DNA of 64,000 nt from Planctomycetota bacterium. Its GTDB lineage: Bacteria > Planctomycetota > Planctomycetia > Pirellulales > PALSA-1355. Below, piece by piece: positions 53,086-60,655 of the stretch. Where the stretch lies: NCBI GenBank assembly GCA_003389325.1, contig QQVE01000034.1, positions 186,001 through 250,000 of the forward strand. The letters are read 5' to 3'. Under the pieces are notes generated by a model. The model worked only from the letters and a program-made list of their open reading frames with translations. It was not told where the DNA came from and made no database searches. Position 1 is the stretch's first letter, and every line of letters starts with the position of its first letter. A program made the translations under genes and the position numbers.

Positions 53086-54012
53086 GTGGTCAAGGAATAC
53101 ACACAACACGAGTGGGACGCGGCCGTCGCCGAGGATTGCCGCGAAATCGTCCGCCTGGCCGTGCGCGAAGACCTCGAGCGGCTCTTCGACTGGACCACCC
53201 TGGCGCTGGTGCCGCCGGGCACAGAAGGTGCGGCAGCGATCGTGGTCCGCCAGCCAGGCGTCGTATGCGGGCTGCGGGCGGCCGAAGTGGCCCTCTCCGA
53301 GATGGATGCGGCTTTGCAGCTCAGCGACCCGCGCATCGACGGCGACGTGGTGGAGCCAGGAACGCGAGTGGGCATCGTTAAAGGTCCAGCCCGCAGCCTG
53401 CTGGCCGCCGAGCGAATTCTGCTGAACCTGATGGGCCGGCTCTCGGGCGTGGCATCCCTGACGCGGCAGTACGTCGAGGCCGTCGCCGGCACGTCCGCGC
53501 AGGTTTACGACACGCGGAAAACGACGCCCGGGTTTCGCTTGATGGAGAAGTATGCCGTGCGTTGCGGCGGGGGCCGGAATCATCGCACCGGGCTCTACGA
53601 TGCGATCCTGATCAAGGACAACCACCTGGCTCTGGCGGCCGAAATCGAGGGCGTCGGGCACCTCACGCCGGCCGAAGCGGTGCGGCGGGCCCGCGATTTT
53701 GTCGACGCCAAGGCCACGAGCCAGCAGACCGCGCAGATGATCGTGGAAGTGGAAGTCGATTCGCTCGACCAACTGGCCGAGGTGCTCCCGGAGCAACCCG
53801 ACGTGGTGCTGCTGGACAACATGTCGCCCGACATGCTGCGGGAGGCGGTGGCCCTGCGGGACCGCCTGGCCGGGCAAGTGCAGCTCGAGGCCTCGGGCAG
53901 GGTGAACCTCGAGACGGTGGCGTCGCTGGCGGCCAGCGGGGTAGAGCGGATCAGCGTGGGAGCGCTTACGCATTCGGCCCCGGCGCTCGACGTGGGCCTC
54001 GATTGGCTGTAG
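53086..54012 (+). CDS. nadC: Nicotinate-nucleotide pyrophosphorylase (carboxylating)
   Basis: The enzyme turns quinolinate and PRPP into nicotinate mononucleotide, the third step of de novo NAD synthesis. Motifs are LAVREDLERLFDWTT near the N-terminus, RILLNLMGRLSGVASLT, TRKTTPGFRLMEKYAVRCGG (quinolinate and PRPP site), HRTGLYDAILIKDNH, VDSLDQLAEVLPEQPDVVLLD and ASGRVNLETVASLAASGVER. The frame is open to ATG 53023, but that start overlaps the start codon of the divergent ComEA-like gene; GTG 53086 gives the usual length (308 residues) and the normal N-terminus. It ends in a strong terminator. Confidence 0.93.
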   Translation: MVKEYTQHEWDAAVAEDCREIVRLAVREDLERLFDWTTLALVPPGTEGAAAIVVRQPGVVCGLRAAEVALSEMDAALQLSDPRIDGDVVEPGTRVGIVKGPARSLLAAERILLNLMGRLSGVASLTRQYVEAVAGTSAQVYDTRKTTPGFRLMEKYAVRCGGGRNHRTGLYDAILIKDNHLALAAEIEGVGHLTPAEAVRRARDFVDAKATSQQTAQMIVEVEVDSLDQLAEVLPEQPDVVLLDNMSPDMLREAVALRDRLAGQVQLEASGRVNLETVASLAASGVERISVGALTHSAPALDVGLDWL

Positions 54013-54427
54013 CCCACGCGGCCGTGCGGTTCTGCCTACCGCGGAATGGGTCCTACTGCGGAGCAAAGCGCTCGGATTTGACCACCTCGCCAGCGCGACC
54101 TAGGTTTGCGATGCACTTGCGCCTTCTGGGGAGGGGCGCTGGTCACGAGGCACGGCGGGGATTGCATGGAGCTCGAGGGGACCCTGCCGTGCCTTTTTTC
54201 TTACCCAACACCGGGCTCTCGCCACGCTGCCGCCGCCAACCGCGTCCACCTTCTTCCGGCCAGGCCCAGGCGCGCGGGGGGCAACTCGCTCCGCGGCGGC
54301 CTGAAGCCTGAACGTGCAATCGGTACATTCGGTACCTCCGGTCCTCCAGTTCGTATGTAGACTTTTGGACAGCGCGCTTGCTTTGTCCTACCCTTTCTAG
54401 GTTCTGGGCATGCCGCGGAGGGTATCG
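54013..54427. other. Intergenic region between nadC and the response regulator
   Basis: A 415-base gap with a terminator near its middle (54148-54199). To the right of that there is no credible gene. The promoter of the response regulator must lie here; a TTGGAC near 54366 with a poor TACCCT-like -10 is the only candidate seen. Confidence 0.35.
54148..54199 (+). terminator. Rho-independent terminator downstream of nadC
   Basis: AGGCACGGC plus GGG pairs with CCC plus GCCGTGCCT across a 1-nt internal mismatch, with a 21-nt loop, and is followed by six T (54194-54199). It lies about 140 nt after the nadC stop. Confidence 0.85.
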
Positions 54428-54817
54428 ATGAGCAAGAAGATCCTGCTGGCCGACGACGAAATTCACATCCTGCGTGCCGCCGAAATGACGGCCCGCCGGG
54501 CCGGCTACGACGTGCAAATCGCTCGTGACGGCGCCGAGGCCTGGGAAATGGTCCAGCGTCAGCGACCCGACGTCCTGGTGACCGACGTCCAAATGCCGCG
54601 GATGGACGGCCTCGAGTTGACCCGACAGATCCGCGGCAACGCCCGGCTGAAGGACCTGCCGATCCTGATGCTCACGGCCAAGGGGTACGAGCTGGAGCCT
54701 CACGAGATGGCCGAGAAGTGGGGCGTGCTCGACGTGCTGACCAAGCCTTTCAGTCCCCGCGAGTTGGTTCGCCAGATCGACCAGATCGTCGGGGGGGCAG
54801 CCGTCGCCACGCGGTAG
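54428..54817 (+). CDS. Single-domain response regulator (CheY-like)
   Basis: A 129-residue receiver domain without an output domain. Acidic residues Asp9-Asp10, the phosphorylation site Asp53 (VLVTDVQMPRMDG), Thr83 (MLTAKG) and Lys106 (LTKPF) are all in place. GGAGGG before the ATG at 54428 sets the start rather than 54410. It would act by protein contact, as in chemotaxis, phosphorelays or polar-body control. No histidine kinase is encoded nearby. The segment after Lys106 ends with a short amphipathic helix and a Gly/Ala tail. Confidence 0.92.
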   Translation: MSKKILLADDEIHILRAAEMTARRAGYDVQIARDGAEAWEMVQRQRPDVLVTDVQMPRMDGLELTRQIRGNARLKDLPILMLTAKGYELEPHEMAEKWGVLDVLTKPFSPRELVRQIDQIVGGAAVATR

Positions 54818-55277
54818 AAACGCGGCGATTTTCGCCCCTTTTCGCCCAATTTCGAGCCTTCTCGTCGCCTAGGACTTCCGATTCGCGCATTCCGGGCCGC
54901 GAAGATTGACCCCGCACTCCGCGCAATTAACCTAGATTGCGTAGGCGCGATAACGCGCATTTCCAATTCAGGCGGCATATTCCTTCGAGTGCTCGTGAAG
55001 TTTCAGACAGTCGCAAGAGCCCCCACACGCGGGCGTGCGAGTCTCTCTGAAACGGGCCTGACGGCCCTTTGCTGAGCCCGCCGCCTCTCTGGGTCCTCTG
55101 ATCGCCGCAATTTCGGCCGCGGCTGTCCTTCGATCGCCTAAATGCCCCCACGTCGCGCGGCTTGCGACGCGTCCGAGCGTCGCCGTATGTGCCGCGCACC
55201 TTGCCCTTACTTGCGCCCGGCGGTTTCGACCGTGCGCTCGAGGGTCAGTGAACGGTTACCCCACGGAACAACATCCA
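54818..55277. other. Intergenic region with a candidate structured RNA
   Basis: About 460 bases between the response regulator and the PEP-CTERM gene. No credible open frame. Apart from the structured segment at 55000-55070, no motif was found. Confidence 0.4.
55000..55070 (+). ncRNA. Candidate structured RNA with terminator-like 3' hairpin
   Basis: GTTTCAGA (55000-55007) pairs perfectly with TCTGAAAC (55046-55053), and inner segments can pair further (CGCA with TGCG and GCCC with GGGC). Directly after it is a GGGCC/GGCCC hairpin with a 4-nt loop (55054-55067) followed by TTT. Such an order resembles a small RNA or an attenuator. No known RNA family was recognised, and no promoter was clearly seen. 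Strand is taken as plus from the position of the T-run. Confidence 0.4.
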
Positions 55278-56111
55278 ATGACTAACGTAACGACCACCGC
55301 GGCCACGCTCGCTGGCCGGCTTCTCCTTGGCGTACTGCTGGCGATCGGAAGCGCAAGCGCTGCCCGGGCCGATGCCGTCTCCTACGCGCTCACTTTCTGC
55401 GAAAACCTCGACGTATTGCGCGATCCCACCAACAAGACACTGGCGATGAACGCCGCCTGGGTCACGCAGCACTCGTTGATGCTGGGGCGCACGATGCCCT
55501 ACCTCGAACTGCGCAACACGTCGGCCGACGCGCTACTGACGCAACTCAACCTGACGATCGGCGACCAGACCAAGAACTACGATTGGAGCGAACTGATCGA
55601 GGCCTCGCCGGGCGTGGGATACTCGCTGGTGACGCCCGACGGCGTGATGGGCGGACAGAAGTCCGACGAACTGCTGATCAACTTCAGCAATCTGGGGCCA
55701 GGCGATTTCGTGCGCTTTCGCATCGGACTGAGCGCCGATGACCCGTCGGCCGGATTCGTGCAGGACTACCGCATGACGCTGTTTCAGCTCGACGGCAGCG
55801 ACCCGAGTTCGAATGCCATCGCCACGGTCAGCTTCGAAGACGGCGAGGGCACGACGCAGCTTGTCGAGCAGTTGCCCAACTACAGCTTCGGCGGCATCCC
55901 CACCTCGACCAGCCTGGCGTTTCCGCGCGGCTACTCGATGGACATGGTGATGCCGTTCACGCTGACTGACTCGGGCACGATCGAGCCGGAAGACGACGAC
56001 GATGGCCAGACGAACCAGGTGCCCGAGCCCGACAGCGTGCTGCTGTTGAGCGTCGGGATGCTGGCCTTCATCGGCTGGCGACTTCATTGCCGCCGGCGTG
56101 CGGCGAGCTGA
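55278..56111 (+). CDS. Secreted PEP-CTERM protein
   Basis: A 277-residue exported protein. The signal peptide (about 1-33, ARADA) is followed by a beta-rich domain (about 35-235) with MNAAWVTQHSLMLGRTMPYL and SFEDGEGTTQLVEQLPNY. An acidic run (EPEDDDDGQ) leads to the C-terminal sorting signal VPEPDS, a hydrophobic helix and HCRRRAAS. It needs an exosortase that is not in this window. Start 55278 is preferred; GTG 55248 is possible. The product is probably anchored in the surface layer or matrix. The family of the main domain is unknown. Confidence 0.8.
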   Translation: MTNVTTTAATLAGRLLLGVLLAIGSASAARADAVSYALTFCENLDVLRDPTNKTLAMNAAWVTQHSLMLGRTMPYLELRNTSADALLTQLNLTIGDQTKNYDWSELIEASPGVGYSLVTPDGVMGGQKSDELLINFSNLGPGDFVRFRIGLSADDPSAGFVQDYRMTLFQLDGSDPSSNAIATVSFEDGEGTTQLVEQLPNYSFGGIPTSTSLAFPRGYSMDMVMPFTLTDSGTIEPEDDDDGQTNQVPEPDSVLLLSVGMLAFIGWRLHCRRRAAS

Positions 56112-56364
56112 GAGATTGTGTTTCTTCCTTGGCCCAAGCCGCGGCTACGCCGGCGCGGCCTGCTGGCATCTGCCCTGTTAAGGGATGCGGGTTTTTCTGG
56201 ATCTGCCGGAAATTCCTGCAATGCCGAATGTGCCGGTGCCGATAGGTAGGCAAGAGCCGGTGGCTTTGCGCCCGTCGTGATCGACGGCGATCGCCCCGGG
56301 GACAGTAGGGCACTGGAGGGGGGCCAGCCGCGCCGGATCCCTCTCCGAGGTCAAGGGGGGAGTC

Positions 56365-57660
56365 ATGAAGGTTGCCATCTGCGCACGCGTTGTCTGCTCT
56401 TGCGCGCTGGTCTTGCTCGCCGCACCGGCGGCGTTTGCCCAACAGGCCGCGGAGGCCCCGGGGCGAGGCGTCAAACAAGTCGCCTACACGGCCCGGCAAG
56501 GCGGCGGACCGCAAACGATCAACTTGCTGAGCCAGGGCGAGGTGGACGTCGACGAGGCGCCATCCTACGCCGATCCATTGCCGGCTGAGCCGGGGGCCAT
56601 TCCCGAGGCGACGGCGCCCTGGCAGGAGATCGACACCGACGCCGGCTGCGACACCTGCGACACGTGCAATGCCGACTGCGGCGGCGCCTGCGGCTCGCGA
56701 AGTTGCATGGGCGGTCTGTGGTACGGCAGCATCGACTACTTGCTGTTTCGCCCGCGGGTGAGCCAGGCGGTGGTCGAGGTGCGCCGCCAGGAATCGACCG
56801 ATTCCTCGACGTCTCCGTCGACCACGTACCTCGACGACCACGTCGTGGCGTGGCCGTTCAAGTACAACAGCGCGTTTCGCGTGTCGGCCGGCTATCGGCT
56901 GCTCGACTGCGGCGGCGACTTCCAGGTCAGCTACTGGCGGCTGACCAACGACACCACGTTCGTCGACGGGCCGGCGAACCCCAGCACGAACAACCCGCTG
57001 TTGGTCGGGCAGCTCGAAAACAACCCCGGCGCCGGCGAGTCGCTCAACGCCTGGACGGGCATCACGGCCAACATCATCGACGCCGATTTCGCCAAGTGCA
57101 TCTCGATGGGCGGTCCCTGCTCGCCCTGCGACACCTGCTTCTGCCCGCGCTGGGATCTGCGGTTCTTTGCCGGTGCCCGGGCGGCGGACATCAGCCGTTA
57201 CAACGACAACGCCGTGATCGACGTGGACGGCGACGAATCATCGGTTGGCAACATCAACGCCCGCTTCGTGGGTGCCGGGCCGCGCGTGGGTATCCAGGGC
57301 CGACGCTACTTCGGGCAGTGCGGGCTATGGTCGGTGTACGCCAAGGGGGCCCAGGGGCTGCTGATCGGCGACTACAAAGAAACACGCACGCTCAGCGTAC
57401 CGAGCGAAACGGGTACCACGCCCAACCAGGTCACCAACGAGTTCAATACCTTCAGCCGGATGATTCCGGTCTCGGACATCGAGATCGGCGGCACGTGGCA
57501 AGCGGCTCCCTACACGTTCATTTCCGTAGGGTACTTCTTCCAGTGCTGGTGGGACCTCGGCTACGGCGAACAGATCCAGGGCACGAACTTCGGCGCACTC
57601 GACTCGTCGAACATCCTGGGCTTCGACGGCCTGTTCGTGCGAGGAGAAATGCTGTTCTAA
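56365..57660 (+). CDS. Outer-membrane beta-barrel protein (Lpg1974-like), Cys-rich
   Basis: A 431-residue secreted protein. The signal (about 1-25, AFA) is followed by a low-complexity part, then a Cys-rich segment (about 93-112, CDTCDTCNADCGGACG), and a beta-barrel region (about 115-431). Typical features are WYGSIDYLLFRP, FRVSAGYRLLDCGGDFQVSYW, FVGAGPRVGIQGRRYFG and a final RGEMLF with an aromatic end, as required for barrel insertion. A second Cys cluster lies near 250-263 (CSPCDTCFC). The protein resembles the Lpg1974 pore-forming family seen in planctomycetes. Start 56365 has a strong AAGGGGGGAG. The pore function is inferred from the family. Confidence 0.78.
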   Translation: MKVAICARVVCSCALVLLAAPAAFAQQAAEAPGRGVKQVAYTARQGGGPQTINLLSQGEVDVDEAPSYADPLPAEPGAIPEATAPWQEIDTDAGCDTCDTCNADCGGACGSRSCMGGLWYGSIDYLLFRPRVSQAVVEVRRQESTDSSTSPSTTYLDDHVVAWPFKYNSAFRVSAGYRLLDCGGDFQVSYWRLTNDTTFVDGPANPSTNNPLLVGQLENNPGAGESLNAWTGITANIIDADFAKCISMGGPCSPCDTCFCPRWDLRFFAGARAADISRYNDNAVIDVDGDESSVGNINARFVGAGPRVGIQGRRYFGQCGLWSVYAKGAQGLLIGDYKETRTLSVPSETGTTPNQVTNEFNTFSRMIPVSDIEIGGTWQAAPYTFISVGYFFQCWWDLGYGEQIQGTNFGALDSSNILGFDGLFVRGEMLF

Positions 57661-57724
57661 CGCACTTGCCGACCGCCGCGCGAAAGCGCGCGACTGCGGG
57701 TGAGCAGACAATGGCGGGCTCGAC

Positions 57725-57762
57725 AGGGAGGGTCGGCGGCAAGGGGCCGGTCCTCCCTTTTT
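57725..57762 (+). terminator. Rho-independent terminator after the barrel gene
   Basis: AGGGAGGGTCGGC (57725-57737) pairs with GCCGGTCCTCCCT (57746-57758), 13 positions with two G-U pairs, loop GGCAAGGG, then five T. It is a strong terminator located 64 nt after the stop codon. Confidence 0.88.
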
Positions 57763-57916
57763 CATGCGCAAAGCGCGCCCAGAGCCGTGGCGCACGTCCA
57801 GCGCGATCGATCAGCGCACGATCGACGACTCGTTCAGAGAGATAAAGACTGCGAGGGCGGCCCGGACGCGTGTTGCATGGTCCGATGCCGCGCGGCGCGA
57901 GGAACGCCTGCCCGAC

Positions 57917-58102
57917 TTACGCCAAGTTTGCACGGCCGCGGCGGGCGGCACGCAAACGGGCGCGACGGCGGGTCTCGCTCGGTTTCTCATAGTACTCGCG
58001 GCGCCGCATTTCTTTCTTGATGCCGCTGCGCTCGACGAGCTTGCGGAAACGTCGGACCGCTTCCTGAATCGATTCGCGGTCCCTGACATTCAGCTTGACC
58101 AC
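57917..58102 (-). CDS. rpsU: 30S ribosomal protein S21
   Basis: A 61-residue S21: [20 protein letters not shown] and [20 protein letters not shown] match the family, followed by [14 protein letters not shown]. The start is GTG at 58102 with a perfect GAAGGAGGACAG ribosome site. S21 binds 16S rRNA near the anti-Shine-Dalgarno and helps initiation. The gene stands alone, with no dnaG or rpoD beside it as in E. coli. A 6-bp inverted repeat TTCGGT/ACCGAA (58141-58158) lies in its leader, and a larger one upstream of that. Confidence 0.95.
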   Translation of the reverse strand: MVKLNVRDRESIQEAVRRFRKLVERSGIKKEMRRREYYEKPSETRRRARLRAARRGRANLA

Positions 58103-58197
58103 CTGTCCTCCTTCTTCTGATAGCTACTTGCGATGAGCCCTTCGGTACATAAACCGAATAACCAATAAGAATTTACACGCCAGAGTCCCGGTATGTC

Positions 58198-58259
58198 CAG
58201 CCGCTTTGGAGCGAAAACCGCGGCGGCCGCGGCGGCACTGCGAGCCCCCAAAGCGGCTG
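58198..58259. repeat. 12-bp perfect inverted repeat upstream of rpsU
   Basis: CAGCCGCTTTGG (58198-58209) and CCAAAGCGGCTG (58248-58259) are perfectly complementary. The 38-bp interior is highly GC-rich and carries a nested CCGCGG/CCGCGG palindrome. It lies about 100 bp upstream of the rpsU start and about 165 bp before the plus-strand small gene. It may be a large regulatory hairpin, a bidirectional terminator or a repeat element. Confidence 0.6.
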
Positions 58260-58424
58260 ACTCACCTCGGAGCGTCCGCCCAGACCGGCTAGCCGGTATA
58301 TTCGCTCCGCTTTCGCCGGGTGACCCACGACCATCGTCCACCGCCGATGTGAAGCTCTCGCGCTTGCGTGGCCGATGGCTTAGGGGTGTCTCTCCTGCCT
58401 CGACTCGAACCTCCCGGCTCCTCG

Positions 58425-58625
58425 ATGACCCCACCCGGCGAAGCGGCCTCGCGCATCGAAGAAATCAACGCCCTGCAGGACGACCTGCTGCGCCAACTCG
58501 ACGAGCTCGAGCGTCGCAGCGCCGCCGTGCTCGCCGCGCATCTGCCGGGCACCCAGCCTTGCGGGGTGCCAGTTGCCGAAATGCCCGAATCCGGGCCCGT
58601 CGCCGCCGGTCCCGAAAGCGGCTGA
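58425..58625 (+). CDS. Possible small protein with coiled-coil segment
   Basis: An open frame of 66 codons from ATG 58425 that looks coding because of a clean helical stretch (IEEINALQDDLLRQLDELER) followed by SAAVLAAHLPG and a Pro/Gly-rich tail. There is no convincing ribosome site. It lies just before another short frame with a membrane segment. It could be a real planctomycete small protein or an accidental frame. Confidence 0.4.
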   Translation: MTPPGEAASRIEEINALQDDLLRQLDELERRSAAVLAAHLPGTQPCGVPVAEMPESGPVAAGPESG

Positions 58626-58660
58626 TCCGACGCTCGCAGGCAGCCCACGGGCGCGCTGCG

Positions 58661-58852
58661 TTGTCATGCGCCTGCTTACAGTGCGGGCTCATAGCCAACG
58701 ACGAGCGCAGTCAGCAGCGGAGCGGCGTGGATGCGGAAGTGCCGGCCTGGTTCATGGTCCTGGTCAATATTGCGGGGCTCGTTCTCAAGGCCGCCATCCC
58801 CGCGTTGCTGTTGCTAGCCGCGTGGCTGCTGTTCCGCCATTCTTTCCGCTGA
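58661..58852 (+). CDS. Possible small membrane protein
   Basis: A short frame, from TTG 58661 or GTG 58727, that ends in a clear hydrophobic segment (WFMVLVNIAGLVLKAAIPAL then LLLAAWLLFRHSFR). If translation begins at 58661 the N-terminus has the Cys pattern CACLQCG. No ribosome site is evident for either start. The membrane helix is the sole support. Confidence 0.35.
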   Translation: MSCACLQCGLIANDERSQQRSGVDAEVPAWFMVLVNIAGLVLKAAIPALLLLAAWLLFRHSFR

Positions 58853-58996
58853 GAGCGAGCCGCCGGCCCCAGCAGCTCCGGACGCACCGATCCTCCCCGC
58901 TCGTTGACGCGTGGGTGTCGATCAGACACACTAGGTGAAGCGCTCAAGCGCGCCTCCCGCCCTCTCGTTTTTCAACCCGCCAAGCGATTTTTTCCC

Positions 58997-60280
58997 ATGA
59001 ATGCACCGCGCCCCCATCGGATCGCCGTCTGTTTTTTGATCGTGACTGCCCTCGCCGGCGGCTTGGCACGCGGCGAGAACTGGCCGCAGTGGCGGGGTGC
59101 CAAGCTCGACGGGATCAGCCACGAGAAGGGTCTGCCCACCGAGTGGAGCAACACCGAGAACGTCGCCTGGCGGCTGGAACTGCCCGGTCCCGCCGGGGCC
59201 ACGCCCGTGGTTTGGGACGACCACATCTTTCTCACCTCGGCCGACGGCGACGAGATGCTGCTGTTGGCGGTGAGCACCGACGGCGAGTTGTTGTGGAAGC
59301 AACAGTTGGCCGACAGCAACAAAGTGGTCCGCGGCGACGAGGGCAATTCGGCTTCGCCTTCGCCGGTCACCGACGGCAAGCACGTCTGGGCGATGATGGG
59401 CACCGGCGACATCGGATGCTATACGTTCGACGGCGAGGAGGTGTGGAAGTTCAACCTGCAGGACCGCTACGGCAAGTTCGAAATCCAGTTCGGCATGACC
59501 TCCACGCCCGTGCTGGACGGCGATCGGCTCTACCTGCAACTGCTGCATTCGGGCGACCACCTGGTGCTGGCGTTGGACAAGAACACCGGCCGCGAGGTCT
59601 GGAAACACCATCGCGAGAGCGACGCCTGGGCCGAGTGCGAGCACTCGTACTCCTCGCCGGTAATCTATCGCGACGACGACACCGAGCTGCTGCTGACGCA
59701 CGGCTGCGATTACATCGTGGCCCACCGGTTGAGCGACGGCGAAGAGGTGTGGCGCTGCGGAGGGCTGAACCTGAAGAGCAACTATAATCCCACGCTCCGT
59801 TTCGTGGCTTCGCCAGTGGCCGTGCCGGGGCTGGTGATCGTGCCCAGTGCCAAGAACGGCCCCGTGCTGGCGCTGGATCCGCACGCCACGGGCGACATCA
59901 CCGACAAGCAGGACGGGCACCTCTGGACCCGGGACCACAACACGCCCGATGTGCCCTCGCCGCTGGTGGTCGACGGGCTAGTGTATCTCTGCCGCGAGGA
60001 CGGCACGCTGATCTGCATGGACGCCCAGACCGGCGAGGAGTACTACACCAAGCGGACGCACGCCGACCGGCATCGTGCGTCGCCCGTGTATGCCGACGGC
60101 AAGATCTTTCTGACCGCGCGAGACGGCACGGTCTCGGTGGTCAAGCCAGGCAAAGAATTCGAGCTGCTGGCCAGCAACGACATGACCGAATCGACTTCGG
60201 CCTCGCCGGCCATCGCGAACGGGCGCATCTACCTGCGTACCTTCGACGCGTTGTACGCGATCGGCGACAAGCAAGAGTAA
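58997..60280 (+). CDS. Exported PQQ-repeat beta-propeller protein
   Basis: A 427-residue secreted protein. The signal peptide (MNAPRPHRIAVCFLIVTALAGGLARG) precedes ENWPQWRGAKLDGISHEKGL, the N-terminal motif of planctomycete PQQ-like proteins, then repeated blade units such as LLWKQQL, EVWKFNL, EVWKHH and EVWRCGG, each with a W-x-motif on the third strand. The overall fold is an 8-bladed beta-propeller like BamB or quinoprotein dehydrogenases. No catalytic Asp or Ca2+-binding pattern for a real quinoprotein was seen, so a scaffold or BamB-like role is likelier. ATG 58997 directly starts the signal peptide. Three hairpins follow the gene. Confidence 0.85.
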   Translation: MNAPRPHRIAVCFLIVTALAGGLARGENWPQWRGAKLDGISHEKGLPTEWSNTENVAWRLELPGPAGATPVVWDDHIFLTSADGDEMLLLAVSTDGELLWKQQLADSNKVVRGDEGNSASPSPVTDGKHVWAMMGTGDIGCYTFDGEEVWKFNLQDRYGKFEIQFGMTSTPVLDGDRLYLQLLHSGDHLVLALDKNTGREVWKHHRESDAWAECEHSYSSPVIYRDDDTELLLTHGCDYIVAHRLSDGEEVWRCGGLNLKSNYNPTLRFVASPVAVPGLVIVPSAKNGPVLALDPHATGDITDKQDGHLWTRDHNTPDVPSPLVVDGLVYLCREDGTLICMDAQTGEEYYTKRTHADRHRASPVYADGKIFLTARDGTVSVVKPGKEFELLASNDMTESTSASPAIANGRIYLRTFDALYAIGDKQE

Positions 60281-60655
60281 CGCCGCCTGGTCGCCAGTTG
60301 ACCGGTGTTCGCGGCGAACCTATTCCGGCAAGTTTGCCGGCTGGCGCGATCTTTCCGCGCCAATCGTGCCTGTTCTGCGGTCCGCGCGGTTCCGCATGGT
60401 CGGGCCGTATCGCCTATGCTGCCTGCGGGAACGCTGCCAGTACTTCGCGTCGTTTCGGCAGTGGATAATTCGTTTGAATCCTCCCACGGGTCCGACGATT
60501 CCTAGTTGCAGCGATGTGCTGTTTGCGTCGGATCGAGGCGCGGCAGCGGATCGCCGGGCACATGCGAATCGGGCATGGATTGCCGCTCCGCATCAAGCGT
60601 TGCGGGGGGCGGATTGCGCATGGCCCTCTGCCCCTAGAACGAAAGGCATGGACGC
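60281..60655 (+). other. Intergenic region with hairpins
   Basis: A 375-base gap between the PQQ-repeat and barrel genes. Hairpins occupy its left part (60307-60362). The right part must contain the barrel gene promoter; none stands out. Short open frames show no recognisable protein. Confidence 0.4.
60307..60362 (+). terminator. Cluster of three small hairpins after the PQQ gene
   Basis: GTTCG/CGAAC (60307-60319), CCGGCA/TGCCGG (60325-60340) and TGGCGCG/CGCGCCA (60342-60362) are three perfect stems of 5, 6 and 7 bp in a row starting 26 nt after the stop. No T-run follows. Together they may end or shape the transcript. Confidence 0.4.

Noticed and set aside
54106-54360. 84-codon plus-strand frame after nadC
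   Set aside because: It runs through the rho-independent terminator, lacks a ribosome site and its translation shows no domain.
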